Position numbers and translations under genes: made by a program. The notes under the pieces were generated by a model. That model was not told the DNA's origin, made no database searches, and saw only the letters and a program-made list of their open reading frames with translations. Shown in pieces: positions 18,365 to 26,195 of a DNA stretch of 64,000 bases. Each line of letters opens with the position of its first letter. Position 1 is the first letter of the stretch. Source of the DNA: an uncultured Stenotrophomonas sp. (lineage in GTDB: Bacteria > Pseudomonadota > Gammaproteobacteria > Xanthomonadales > Xanthomonadaceae); assembly GCF_945952405.1 (NCBI RefSeq), contig NZ_CAMFIA010000019.1:17118-81117 (forward strand), read 5' to 3'.

Positions 18365-18387
18365 CCCATCTTGAACGAGGAAATCCC

Positions 18388-19719
18388 ATGAACCAGGCCC
18401 TTGCCCCCGCCAGTGCCGGGCAGCAGCAGCGTGCGCTGTGGCTGAGCACCTTCGCCTTCACTGTATGCTTCGCGGTGTGGATGATCTTCTCGATCATCGG
18501 CATCCAGATCAGCGAGCAGCTCGGGCTGAACGACACCCAGTTCGGCCTGCTGATCGCCACGCCGGTACTGACCGGATCGGTCAGCCGCGTGTTCCTCGGC
18601 ATCTGGTCCGACCAGTTCGGTGGCCGCAAGGTGATGGTGCTGGTGATGCTGTGTGGCGCCGTCGCCACCTGGATGCTGACCTATGCACAGACCTACACCC
18701 AGTTCCTGATCGCTGCGCTGTGCGTGGGCATCGCCGGCGGCAACTTCTCGGTGGGCGTGGCCTACGTGTCGAAGTGGTTTCCGGCCAGCAGGCAGGGCAC
18801 CGCGTTGGGTATCTTCGGCGCCGGCAACATCGGCTCGGCGGTGACCAAGCTGCTGGCACCGTTGGTGATGGTGGCCGCCGGCTGGACCATGGTCGCCAAG
18901 GTCTGGGCGGTCGCGCTGGCCGTCACTGCGGTGCTGTTTTTCCTGTTCAGCAAGGAAGACCCGTCGCTGGAGCAGCGTCGCCGCGAAGGCGTGAACCCGG
19001 TGCCGTTCGCCGAGCAGATGGCGCCGCTGAAGAATCTGCAGGTATGGCGGTTCTCGCTGTACTACTTCTTCGTATTCGGGGGTTTCGTCGCGCTGGCGCT
19101 GTGGCTGCCGCACTACCTGGTGGGTGCCTACGGCATGGACGTGGGTACCGCCGGCATGCTGGCCGCGTGCTACTCGATCCCGGCCAGTCTGTTCCGCGTG
19201 GTCGGTGGCTGGATGTCGGACCGGATGGGTGCGCGCCGGGTGATGTACTGGACCTTCGGCGTTTCGGCCATCTGTACGTTCCTGCTGGCCTATCCAGACA
19301 CCGAGTACGTGGTGAAGGGCATCCACGGACCGATCCATTTCCACCTGGCGATCGGTGTGGTGCTGTTCACGGTGCTGGTGTTCGTGCTGGGCTTCTTCAT
19401 GTCGCTGGGCAAGGCGGCGGTGTACAAGCACATCCCAGTGTACTACCCGAAGCACGTCGGTGCGGTGGGCGGCGTGGTCGGCATGATCGGCGGCCTGGGT
19501 GGCTTCATCCTGCCCATCGTGTTCGGCGCGCTGAATGATGCGGTCGGCATCTGGAGCAGCTGCTTCATGCTGCTGTTCGTGCTGGTGGCCGCCGCGTTGG
19601 TCTGGATGCATTTCGCCATCCGCCGCATGGAGCGCCGCCACTTCCCGCAGATCGATCGTGAGACCGACCTGCCGGAGGCCATCGATGCGGCTGCCGCCGA
19701 GCGTGTGCGTGGCAGGTGA
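18388..19719 (+). CDS. narK1: Nitrate transporter NarK, type I-like
   Basis: A 443-residue major-facilitator protein with twelve predicted helices and a short N-terminus. It lacks the WTPEDP-like extension of the first NarK and resembles the NarK1 (nitrate/proton symport) branch. Signature segments are GIAGGNFSVGVAYVSKWFP and VGGVVGMIGGLGGFILPI. Two types of NarK in one nar operon is an arrangement known from denitrifiers. GAGGAA precedes the ATG. It is followed by a cluster of SMAG palindromes that probably end the transcript. Confidence 0.92.
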   Translation: MNQALAPASAGQQQRALWLSTFAFTVCFAVWMIFSIIGIQISEQLGLNDTQFGLLIATPVLTGSVSRVFLGIWSDQFGGRKVMVLVMLCGAVATWMLTYAQTYTQFLIAALCVGIAGGNFSVGVAYVSKWFPASRQGTALGIFGAGNIGSAVTKLLAPLVMVAAGWTMVAKVWAVALAVTAVLFFLFSKEDPSLEQRRREGVNPVPFAEQMAPLKNLQVWRFSLYYFFVFGGFVALALWLPHYLVGAYGMDVGTAGMLAACYSIPASLFRVVGGWMSDRMGARRVMYWTFGVSAICTFLLAYPDTEYVVKGIHGPIHFHLAIGVVLFTVLVFVLGFFMSLGKAAVYKHIPVYYPKHVGAVGGVVGMIGGLGGFILPIVFGALNDAVGIWSSCFMLLFVLVAAALVWMHFAIRRMERRHFPQIDRETDLPEAIDAAAAERVRGR

Positions 19720-19726
19720 ACGGGGT

Positions 19727-19842
19727 TGCCGGCCAGCGGCCGGCACTACCGGGACGGTGCGCGGTTGGTGGTGGGGGCTGCCGGCCAGCGGCCGGCACTA
19801 CCGGGTAGCGGGTGAAAGGGTAGTGCCGGCCGCTGGCCGGCA
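19727..19842. repeat. Cluster of three SMAG/REP palindromes
   Basis: Three copies of a GTAGTGCCGGCCGCTGGCCGGCA-type palindrome lie at 19727-19749 and 19779-19801 (minus orientation) and 19820-19842 (plus orientation). The last two can pair with each other to form a long hairpin. They separate the nar operon from the hemN-like/fnr unit and probably act as a terminator or mRNA-stabilising structure. Confidence 0.85.
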
Positions 19843-19864
19843 TGACGCCGCAGATGCGCCACGC

Positions 19865-19878
19865 TTGATTTCAATCAG
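19865..19878 (+). promoter_or_regulatory. FNR/ANR box before the hemN-like gene
   Basis: TTGATTTCAATCAG matches nine of ten FNR consensus bases. Its right end is only 26 bases from the ATG at 19905. Activation from -41.5 would place the transcript start near 19913, inside the gene. The site may therefore repress, or the real start could be the ATG at 19914 on an almost leaderless message. Confidence 0.7.
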
Positions 19879-19904
19879 GGCCACGCGAAGAGGAACGCCC
19901 GAAG

Positions 19905-21128
19905 ATGTGTGCCATGAGCCATCACGCCGACGAGAGTGAAGACACTGCGCTGCAGGCAGCATTGCTGCGGCAACCCCGGCATGTGCTGTTTCCGCCGGCG
20001 GACCAGTTCAGTACCGGCTTCGGAGAAAGCGGTTGGCGCGCCGCGTTGCGCGCCAGCAACGAGCACCTGATTCCGCGCGGCCTGACCCTGGGGTTCCAGG
20101 CGGGCCGTGGTGGCCGCGACGTGCCAGCGCAGGCCTATCTGGAGACCCTGATGCTGGCCCTGAGGCTGCAGGCCGATGCGTTGGCCGAGGACCGCGAGGT
20201 GGTGGCAATGGTGCTGCAGCTGGGGTTGGCCGAGACCCTGCCGCCGCCACAGCTCGGCCAGCTCCTGGATGCGGTGCCGCAGCACCTGCGCACCGTGGCC
20301 CGCCCGCAGGTGGAGGTTCGATTGGATGCAGGCAGCACGCGGTCACCCGCGCAGCTGCGCGCGGTGGGCTGCACCCGGCTCAATGTGATCGACCGCGCGG
20401 ATGCGGCAGGGCCGACCCTGCTGGCGCAGGCGCGGCAGGTTGGGTTCACCGCGCGCTACTACCAGCTGCGGGTGCCGGCCAACGAAGACGGCGGCTTCAT
20501 CGAGCGCCTGCATGAAGTGCTGGCCGAGGCGCCGGAGCGGATCCTGCTGCCGGCACCGTGCGCGCTGCCGCAGCATCCCTCCGCTGCGAACTGGCTGCAG
20601 GCATGGCGCCTGCTGGGGGCGGCGGGCTACGAACCGATCGGTGGCGATCACTATCAGCGCGGGGACCTGCCAAACCCGCATGGGCCCGGTGACGGCCAGC
20701 GCCATTGCGATCTGGCCGGCGTACCGCGCCGTGACCGCAGCGATTTCATCGGGCTCGGCCTGGCCGCCTGCAGCCAGATAGGCGAAGTGTTCTACCGGTT
20801 GCAGGACGAACTGGGCGAATGGCGCGCACGCCTGCAGGCCGGCCACATCGGCGTGTCCGCCGGGCTGATCCTTTCCGAGGACGAGCGGCTGGCGGCTGAA
20901 GTGGCGCAAAGCATCGCCTGCGACCATGCACTGGATGCCGCCGCCTTCGAGTGGCGCAATGATGAACCGTTTGAGGCGTGCTTTGCCGGGCAGCTGCCAG
21001 CGCTGGCACCGTTGCTCGCACAAGGCTGGGCGCGCTGGGACGGGCGTGTGCTGCGGCTGGCCGAAGAAGGGCGTCTGCTGTGGCGTATGATGGCCGCATG
21101 CTTCCGGCCGGCGGCCGCCATCGCTTGA
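19905..21128 (+). CDS. HemN-like protein lacking the radical-SAM cysteines
   Basis: A 407-residue protein whose layout follows oxygen-independent coproporphyrinogen III oxidase: PRHVLFPPADQF matches the HemN PRYTSYPTA region, GGDHYQRGD matches its DHFA motif, and RSDFIGLGLAACSQIGEVFY matches its DLLGMGVSAISMIGD region. The segment where HemN has CxxxCxxC reads GLTLGFQAGRGGRDVPAQAY, with no cysteine, and no other CxxxCxxC exists in the chain. It therefore probably cannot bind the catalytic [4Fe-4S] cluster. GAGG upstream favours the ATG at 19905. It is followed closely by fnr. A haem-binding or regulatory role is possible but unproven. Confidence 0.8.
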   Translation: MCAMSHHADESEDTALQAALLRQPRHVLFPPADQFSTGFGESGWRAALRASNEHLIPRGLTLGFQAGRGGRDVPAQAYLETLMLALRLQADALAEDREVVAMVLQLGLAETLPPPQLGQLLDAVPQHLRTVARPQVEVRLDAGSTRSPAQLRAVGCTRLNVIDRADAAGPTLLAQARQVGFTARYYQLRVPANEDGGFIERLHEVLAEAPERILLPAPCALPQHPSAANWLQAWRLLGAAGYEPIGGDHYQRGDLPNPHGPGDGQRHCDLAGVPRRDRSDFIGLGLAACSQIGEVFYRLQDELGEWRARLQAGHIGVSAGLILSEDERLAAEVAQSIACDHALDAAAFEWRNDEPFEACFAGQLPALAPLLAQGWARWDGRVLRLAEEGRLLWRMMAACFRPAAAIA

Positions 21129-21139
21129 GTGTTGCCCCG

Positions 21140-21916
21140 ATGTCATCGAACCCGCCTTCCCAGGGCCGCCTCGGCCGGGCCACGCCGAACCCCGCCGCCG
21201 CCGATGACGGCGACGCGCTGCGCTTCTGCAGCACCTGTGCGTTCTCCGACGCCTGCATCTCGCAGGGCTATGACAAGACCGCGCTGGGGGAGCTGCATGT
21301 GCTGGTCGACCATGTCGGCCCGTTCCATGCCGGCGACTACATTTTCCGCGCCGGCGAATCGTTCGATTCGATCGCCGCGGTGCGCGCGGGCATGGTCAAG
21401 ACCTTCGTCGATGACAGCCAGGGCAACGAGCAAGTGCTGGGCTTCAGCCTGCCGGGTGAAGTGATCGGCCTGAACGCGATCCATGGTGCGCGCTTTCCCT
21501 GCAATGCGGTGGCATTGGACACCGTGCACCTGTGCCGGATCTCGTTCCCCAAGCTGAGCCTGCTGGCCACGCGCATGCCGGGCCTGCAGGCCAAGCTGTT
21601 CAGCCTGCTCAGCGCGGAGATCGGCAAGGTCGCCACGCTGGCGGCGAACCATCGCACCGAGGAGCGCATGGCCGCGTTCCTGCTGGACATGTCCGAACGC
21701 TATGCGCGGCGTGGCTTCTCCGCCACGCGCTTCAACCTGACCATGGCGCGCACCGAGATCGCCAACTACCTGCGGATGGCGCCGGAGACCGCCAGCCGTG
21801 TGCTGCGCCGGTTGAGCGATGATGGGATCATCGTCGTGAAGCAGCGCGAGATCCTGTTGCTGCAGCCCGAGCGCCTGGCGGCGCTGGCGGTGGCCGATGA
21901 ATCCGATCCGAACTGA
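21140..21916 (+). CDS. fnr: FNR/ANR-family oxygen-sensing transcription regulator
   Basis: A 258-residue Crp/FNR regulator. The N-terminal FCSTCAFSDAC gives Cys30, Cys33 and Cys39. Cys132 (VHLCRISF) corresponds to E. coli FNR Cys122, so all four ligands of the oxygen-labile [4Fe-4S] cluster are present. A cNMP-fold core follows, then a long dimer helix and a helix-turn-helix with APETASRVLRRL; the Glu-x-x-Ser-Arg pattern is the reader of TTGAT half-sites. It is probably the regulator acting at the four FNR-like boxes in the window. It starts eleven bases after the hemN-like gene and is cotranscribed with it and possibly with modABC. Confidence 0.95.
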   Translation: MSSNPPSQGRLGRATPNPAAADDGDALRFCSTCAFSDACISQGYDKTALGELHVLVDHVGPFHAGDYIFRAGESFDSIAAVRAGMVKTFVDDSQGNEQVLGFSLPGEVIGLNAIHGARFPCNAVALDTVHLCRISFPKLSLLATRMPGLQAKLFSLLSAEIGKVATLAANHRTEERMAAFLLDMSERYARRGFSATRFNLTMARTEIANYLRMAPETASRVLRRLSDDGIIVVKQREILLLQPERLAALAVADESDPN

Positions 21917-21932
21917 ACCTGGCCGGGAGCCG

Positions 21933-22679
21933 ATGATGAAGCGAGCAGGACTGTTGTTGCTGGGAGTACTGGTTGCGCTGCCGGCCTGGGCTGGCGAGCT
22001 GACGGTGTCGGCGGCCTCGAGCCTGACCGAGAGCTTCCGCGAACTGGGGACGGCCTATGAGAAGGCACATCCCGGTACCCGGGTTGATTTCAACTTCGCG
22101 GCGTCTGGCGTGCTGCTGCAGCAGATCAGCCGCGGCGCACCGGTGGACGTATTCGCGTCCGCCGATGAAACCACGATGGACCAGGCCCAGCAGCAGGGCC
22201 TGCTGGCCGCCGGCAGCCGTGAGGTGTTCGCGGTGAATGCGTTGTGGGTGGTGGTGCCACCGCAATCCACGGCCGCACCGCGTGCGTTGAAGGAGCTGGC
22301 CGGTGCTGGCGTGCAACGCATTGCGCTGGGCAACCCGGACAGTGTGCCGGTGGGGCGCTATGCCAAGGGTGCGCTGGAAGCGGCAGGTCTGTGGCCGTCG
22401 GTGCAGGGCAAGACCATCACCACGCAGAACGTGCGCCAGTCGCTGGATTACGTGGCGCGTGGCGAGGTGGATGCAGGTTTTGTCTACGCCACCGATGCGC
22501 AGGCCATGCCTGACCGGGTTCGCCGTGCCTTCGCCGTCCCGGTATCGGGGCGCATCGCCTATCCGCTGGCGGTGACCCGGGCCAGCACGCAGCCGGCGGA
22601 GGCCAAGCGCTTCACCGCCTTCGTGCGTTCGGCACAGGGCCAGGCGATCCTGGCCAGGCACGGGTTCGGCAAGCCCTGA
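21933..22679 (+). CDS. modA: Molybdate-binding periplasmic protein ModA
   Basis: A 248-residue substrate-binding protein with a signal peptide (RAGLLLLGVLVALPAWA) and mature start near GELTVSAASSLTESF, a classic ModA segment whose serines bind the oxyanion. FNFAASGVLLQQI and LGNPDSVPVGRYAK are further family motifs. GGGAG upstream supports the ATG at 21933 (or the next codon, also ATG). It is placed 16 bases after fnr and directly before modB, and supplies molybdate for the Moco operon upstream. Confidence 0.95.
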   Translation: MMKRAGLLLLGVLVALPAWAGELTVSAASSLTESFRELGTAYEKAHPGTRVDFNFAASGVLLQQISRGAPVDVFASADETTMDQAQQQGLLAAGSREVFAVNALWVVVPPQSTAAPRALKELAGAGVQRIALGNPDSVPVGRYAKGALEAAGLWPSVQGKTITTQNVRQSLDYVARGEVDAGFVYATDAQAMPDRVRRAFAVPVSGRIAYPLAVTRASTQPAEAKRFTAFVRSAQGQAILARHGFGKP

Positions 22680-22682
22680 GGC

Positions 22683-23366
22683 ATGGACCTGGACTGGAGC
22701 GCACTGGGGCTGTCGCTGAAGGTGGCCGGCTGGGCCACCGCGATCAACCTGGTGCTGGGGGTCGCGCTGGGCGCGCTGCTGGCGCGGCGGCGCTTCCCGG
22801 GCCGTGAACTGCTCGATTCCCTGTTGACCCTGCCGATGGTGCTGCCGCCCACCGTGCTGGGCTATTACCTGCTGGTGCTGATTGGCCGCAACGGCCCGAT
22901 CGGCGCGTGGCTGCAGTCGTGGTTCGGTATCAACCTGGTGTTCACCTGGCAGGCCGCGGTGATTGCCGCGGCCGTTGCCTCGCTGCCGCTGGTGTTCAAG
23001 CCGGCGCGGGCGGCGTTCGAGGAAGTGGACGGGCAGCTGGAGCAGGCCGCGCGCACGCTCGGCGTTTCCGAGGCCGCAGTGTTCTTCCGCATCACCTTGC
23101 CGCTGGCCTGGCGTGGCATTCTCGCCGGCCTGTTGCTGGCGTTCGCGCGCGCGATGGGCGAGTTCGGTGCCACCCTGATGGTGGCCGGCAGCATCCCGGG
23201 CCGCACGCAGACGCTGTCGATCGCCATCTACGAGGCGGTGCAGGCCGGCCAGGACGGCAAGGCCAACGCGCTGGTGATCCTGACCTCGGTGGTCTGCATC
23301 GTGATCCTGCTGCTCGCGGCACGGCTGGTGGGTGGACGCCGCAGGGAGCTGCGCGATGTGGCTTGA
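22683..23366 (+). CDS. modB: Molybdate ABC transporter permease ModB
   Basis: A 227-residue inner-membrane protein with five to six helices. The EAA loop that contacts the ATPase reads EQAARTLGVSEAAVFFRITL, followed by RAMGEFGATLMVAGSIPGRT, the distinctive ModB stretch. It follows modA with a three-base gap, and its end overlaps the modC start by eleven bases. Confidence 0.95.
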   Translation: MDLDWSALGLSLKVAGWATAINLVLGVALGALLARRRFPGRELLDSLLTLPMVLPPTVLGYYLLVLIGRNGPIGAWLQSWFGINLVFTWQAAVIAAAVASLPLVFKPARAAFEEVDGQLEQAARTLGVSEAAVFFRITLPLAWRGILAGLLLAFARAMGEFGATLMVAGSIPGRTQTLSIAIYEAVQAGQDGKANALVILTSVVCIVILLLAARLVGGRRRELRDVA

Positions 23367-24024
23367 CCTGCAGGTACAGCGCCGGTTGCAGGCAGCCGGC
23401 CAGGATTTCGTGCTGGACGTATCGTTGCAGTGCACGCAGCGGCAGGTGGTGCTGTTCGGTCCGTCCGGCGCAGGCAAGAGCCTGACCTTGAAAGCGGTGG
23501 CCGGATTGCTGCGGCCGGGGCAGGGCCATGTGCGCCTGCAAGGGCAGACCCTGTTCGATGCGCTGCGCGGCGTCGACCTGCCGCCACAGCGACGGCGGCT
23601 GGGCTACGTGTTCCAGGACTACGCGCTGTTCCCGCACCTGAGCGTGCGCCAGAATGTGGCGTTCGGGCTGCACAAGGGCTGGTTGAATCCACGCCCCGGC
23701 CAGCGCTTCGACGCGGTGGAGCAGTGGCTGCACGCGTTCCGCATCGATACGGTGGGCGATCTGCTGCCGTCGCAGGTTTCCGGTGGCCAGCGCCAGCGCA
23801 CCGCCCTGGCCAGGGCATTGGTGACCCAGCCGCAGGCGTTGCTGCTGGATGAACCGTTCTCCGCCCTGGACCATGACCTGAGGCAGCACCTGCGCCAGGA
23901 GCTGGAAGCGGTGCTGGACAAGACGGGTATTCCGTTGCTGCTGATCAGCCATGATCCGCAGGATGTGGCCGTGTTCGGCCAGCAGGTGGCACGCGTGGTG
24001 GACGGACGCATCGTCGGCGATTGA
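23356..24024 (+). CDS. modC: Molybdate ABC transporter ATPase ModC, short form without MOP domain
   Basis: A 222-residue ABC ATPase with Walker A GPSGAGKS, Q-loop VFQDYALFPHLSV, signature VSGGQRQR, Walker B LLLDEPFSALD and the switch His in LLLISHD. Typical ModC proteins are about 350 residues and end in a molybdate-binding TOBE/MOP domain that mediates trans-inhibition. Here the chain stops right after the ATPase core (VARVVDGRIVGD). The frame shows no remnant of the missing domain. The ATG at 23356 has AGGGAG upstream and overlaps modB. Confidence 0.9.
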   Translation: MWLDLQVQRRLQAAGQDFVLDVSLQCTQRQVVLFGPSGAGKSLTLKAVAGLLRPGQGHVRLQGQTLFDALRGVDLPPQRRRLGYVFQDYALFPHLSVRQNVAFGLHKGWLNPRPGQRFDAVEQWLHAFRIDTVGDLLPSQVSGGQRQRTALARALVTQPQALLLDEPFSALDHDLRQHLRQELEAVLDKTGIPLLLISHDPQDVAVFGQQVARVVDGRIVGD

Positions 24025-24077
24025 GGGTGCCGGCGTGATCGTGGGCGCGCCGATGTGAGGCCTTGCCGCGGAACCTT

Positions 24078-24149
24078 GTAGAGCCGAGCCCACGCTCGGC
24101 TGCCTTCCGCGTTGCTGCCAACAACAGCCGAGCATCGGCTCGGCTCTAC
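24078..24149. repeat. Inverted SMAG pair between convergent modC and diflavin reductase genes
   Basis: A plus-oriented GTAGAGCCGAGCCCACGCTC palindrome (24078-24102) faces a minus-oriented copy (24126-24149). The two arms can also pair with each other into one long hairpin. Lying between two converging genes, it is well placed as a two-way transcription terminator. Confidence 0.85.
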
Positions 24150-24161
24150 AGGATCAACGGA

Positions 24162-25691
24162 TCAATACAACTCGCAGTGGATACGGCCTTCGCTGCGCAG
24201 CGCCTCCCAGTGGCCCTCGCCGGCGATCAGGTCGATGGCCTCGCGTACCGCACCCTCCAGGTGGCTCTTGTTGCCGCACAGGTAGAGATGTCCGCCGCGC
24301 GCAAGTACGTCGCGTACCTCGTGGCTGCGTTGCCGCAGCACGTGCTGCACATAGACCTTGTCGGCGCCATCGCGCGAGAACGCGGTATGCAGGCCAGCCA
24401 GTACGCCCCGCGCCTGCCAGTCCTGCAGCTGCTCCTGGTACAGGAAATCATGCGCGCGATGCTTCTCGCCGAACACCAGGTGCGCCTCGTGCCCGCAGGC
24501 CCTGGCCTGCAGTTCCTGGATCAGGCCCATCAACGGCGCGATGCCGGTACCGGTACCGACCAGCAACAGCGGGGGCTGTCCAGCATCCGGCAGATGGAAG
24601 CCGGGATTGGAACGGCAGTACACGCGGGCGTGGCCACTGCCATGCAGCAGGCTTCCGGTCGCCGTGCCGGAGCGTTCGCGGCCGCGCAGGGGGTAGCGCA
24701 CCTCGCGCACGCACAGGCTCAGTGTGTCATCACCCGGGTGCGATGCGATGGAATATGCGCGGGGCAGGCGCGGCGACAGCAGCTCGCGCAGGCGTGGCAG
24801 CGGGACGCTGTCAGGGGTGGCGTGGTCCTGCAGTACATCCAGCAGGTCCAGGCCATGCAGGTAGGCCTCCAGCTCGCGCTTCTGGCTGACCTTGAGCAGG
24901 CCCTTCAGCGTTTCGCTGCCACCCAGCCTGGCCAGTTCGCGCAGCACGCTCTTGCTGAGCAGGCGCAGTTCGCGGTCGCACAGGCTGGCAACGGCGGTAC
25001 TGTCGCCGTACCAGCGCGCCAGTGCCTGCAGCAGTGCCGGGTCGTTTTCCGGTACCACGTGCAGGGTGTCGCCCGCGCGGTAGGCCATGCCGCTGCCCGC
25101 GATACCCAGCTGCAGGTGCCAGGCGGCCGGGTCGCTGCCGTTCAAGCGCCGGCGTTCAAGGATCGGTGCGGAAAAGGCATTGTCTTCGCCGTAGGCGGTC
25201 ACCTGCAGGCGCAGGTCGAGGCCGGCGGTGTTGTCGCCTTGCAGCACCTGGCCGAGCACCGGCTGCCATTGCTGGAAGAACTGCTCGTACCCCAGGTCGG
25301 CATCCACGCGCTGCAGCAGCGGCTGTGCATGGCGCTCGCTCAGCGCCGCATCCAACGCCTTGGTGAAGCCACAGAAGCTGGGATAGCCGGTGTCACCGAG
25401 GCCGAACACGGCGTAGCGCAGGCCGGACAGCGTCGGGGTCTGGCGCAGCGTTTCGAAGAACTGCTCGCCGTTGGCCGGTGGCTCGCCGTCGCCGAACGAA
25501 CTGGAGATTGCCAGCAGTACGTCGCCGTGGCCGAGGCTGGCCACGTCGATGTCATTGAACGGAAGGATCTGCGGCCCATGCGGCTGCAGGTCCGCGCCCA
25601 GGCGCTGGGCCAGGGCGCGGGCATTGCCCGACTCGGAGGCGAAGCCCACCAGCAGGCGGCTGATGGGCAGGCGGGCCGGGAGGGCGTTCAC
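24162..25691 (-). CDS. Diflavin (FMN/FAD) NADPH-dependent reductase, CysJ/CPR-like
   Basis: A 509-residue cytoplasmic flavoprotein. Residues about 10-145 are a flavodoxin domain (GFASESGNARALAQRLG, SSFGDGEPPANG, VFGLGDTGYPSFC). The FAD part has RAYSIASHPGDD and GSLLHGSG, and the NADP part LLLVGTGTGIAPLMGL and YLCGNKSHLEGAV. This is the layout of sulfite reductase flavoprotein and cytochrome P450 reductase. No sulfite reductase hemoprotein is nearby, so the electron acceptor is unknown. The likely start is the GTG at 25691, overlapping the PAS gene's stop (GTGA), which means translational coupling. The frame upstream of it runs antisense-free but lies inside the PAS gene. FNR control is probable. 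Confidence 0.85.
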   Translation of the reverse strand: MNALPARLPISRLLVGFASESGNARALAQRLGADLQPHGPQILPFNDIDVASLGHGDVLLAISSSFGDGEPPANGEQFFETLRQTPTLSGLRYAVFGLGDTGYPSFCGFTKALDAALSERHAQPLLQRVDADLGYEQFFQQWQPVLGQVLQGDNTAGLDLRLQVTAYGEDNAFSAPILERRRLNGSDPAAWHLQLGIAGSGMAYRAGDTLHVVPENDPALLQALARWYGDSTAVASLCDRELRLLSKSVLRELARLGGSETLKGLLKVSQKRELEAYLHGLDLLDVLQDHATPDSVPLPRLRELLSPRLPRAYSIASHPGDDTLSLCVREVRYPLRGRERSGTATGSLLHGSGHARVYCRSNPGFHLPDAGQPPLLLVGTGTGIAPLMGLIQELQARACGHEAHLVFGEKHRAHDFLYQEQLQDWQARGVLAGLHTAFSRDGADKVYVQHVLRQRSHEVRDVLARGGHLYLCGNKSHLEGAVREAIDLIAGEGHWEALRSEGRIHCELY

Positions 25692-26116
25692 GCCGCCTCG
25701 TAGAAGTCGTCGAACTTTTCCTTGCTGAACTCGACCAGGTCGTAGTTCTGCATCAGGTCGTTCACCACGCGGCGGATGCTGATGTACGAGGTGATGTTGC
25801 CCTCGGCATCGAACAGCGGCTGCACCGTGGTGTCGACCACGTAGAGCACGCCGCCCTTGCCGAGATTCGGCACGATACCGGTCCAGGTCTTGCCGGCCTT
25901 GATGGTGTCCCACATGTCCTTGTAGACGGCCTTGGGCACGTCCGGGTGGCGCACGATGCTGTGGGGTTGGCCGATCAGCTCCTCGCGGGCGAATCCGGTG
26001 AGCGTGCAGAACAGGTCGTTGGCGTAGGTGATATTGCCCTGCAGGTCAGTGGTGGAGATCACCATGACGTTCTGCATGGCGTTCAGCAGCTGGGCGTTGT
26101 CGGGGGTGTAGCTCAT
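25688..26116 (-). CDS. Stand-alone Aer-like PAS protein
   Basis: A 142-residue cytoplasmic protein that is essentially one PAS domain. ITYANDLFCTLTGFAREELI and SIVRHPDVPKAVYKDMWDTI closely follow the FAD-binding PAS domain of the aerotaxis receptor Aer, including the Arg-His-Pro-Asp stretch. Unlike Aer it has no membrane anchor, HAMP or methyl-accepting domain. The ATG at 26116 has AAGGA upstream; the frame opens further back but without a ribosome site. It is coupled to the diflavin reductase and preceded by an FNR-like box. It is probably a flavin-based redox sensor whose partner is the reductase. Confidence 0.85.
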   Translation of the reverse strand: MSYTPDNAQLLNAMQNVMVISTTDLQGNITYANDLFCTLTGFAREELIGQPHSIVRHPDVPKAVYKDMWDTIKAGKTWTGIVPNLGKGGVLYVVDTTVQPLFDAEGNITSYISIRRVVNDLMQNYDLVEFSKEKFDDFYEAA

Positions 26117-26195
26117 CGCAGGGTCCTTGTGGATGCCGGTAACGCCGGCGTGTTCGGGTCCTGCATAGAAATACGCCCGCGCGGCGGCGGGCGGT

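Noticed and set aside
24162-25691. Assimilatory sulfite reductase flavoprotein (cysJ)
   Set aside because: No cysI or cysH is adjacent and the gene is coupled to a PAS protein behind an FNR box, so sulfate assimilation is an unlikely role.
24063-25703. 546-codon plus-strand frame opposite the diflavin reductase
   Set aside because: The translation is Ala/Gln/His-rich with no domain, while the minus strand has clear flavodoxin and NADP motifs.
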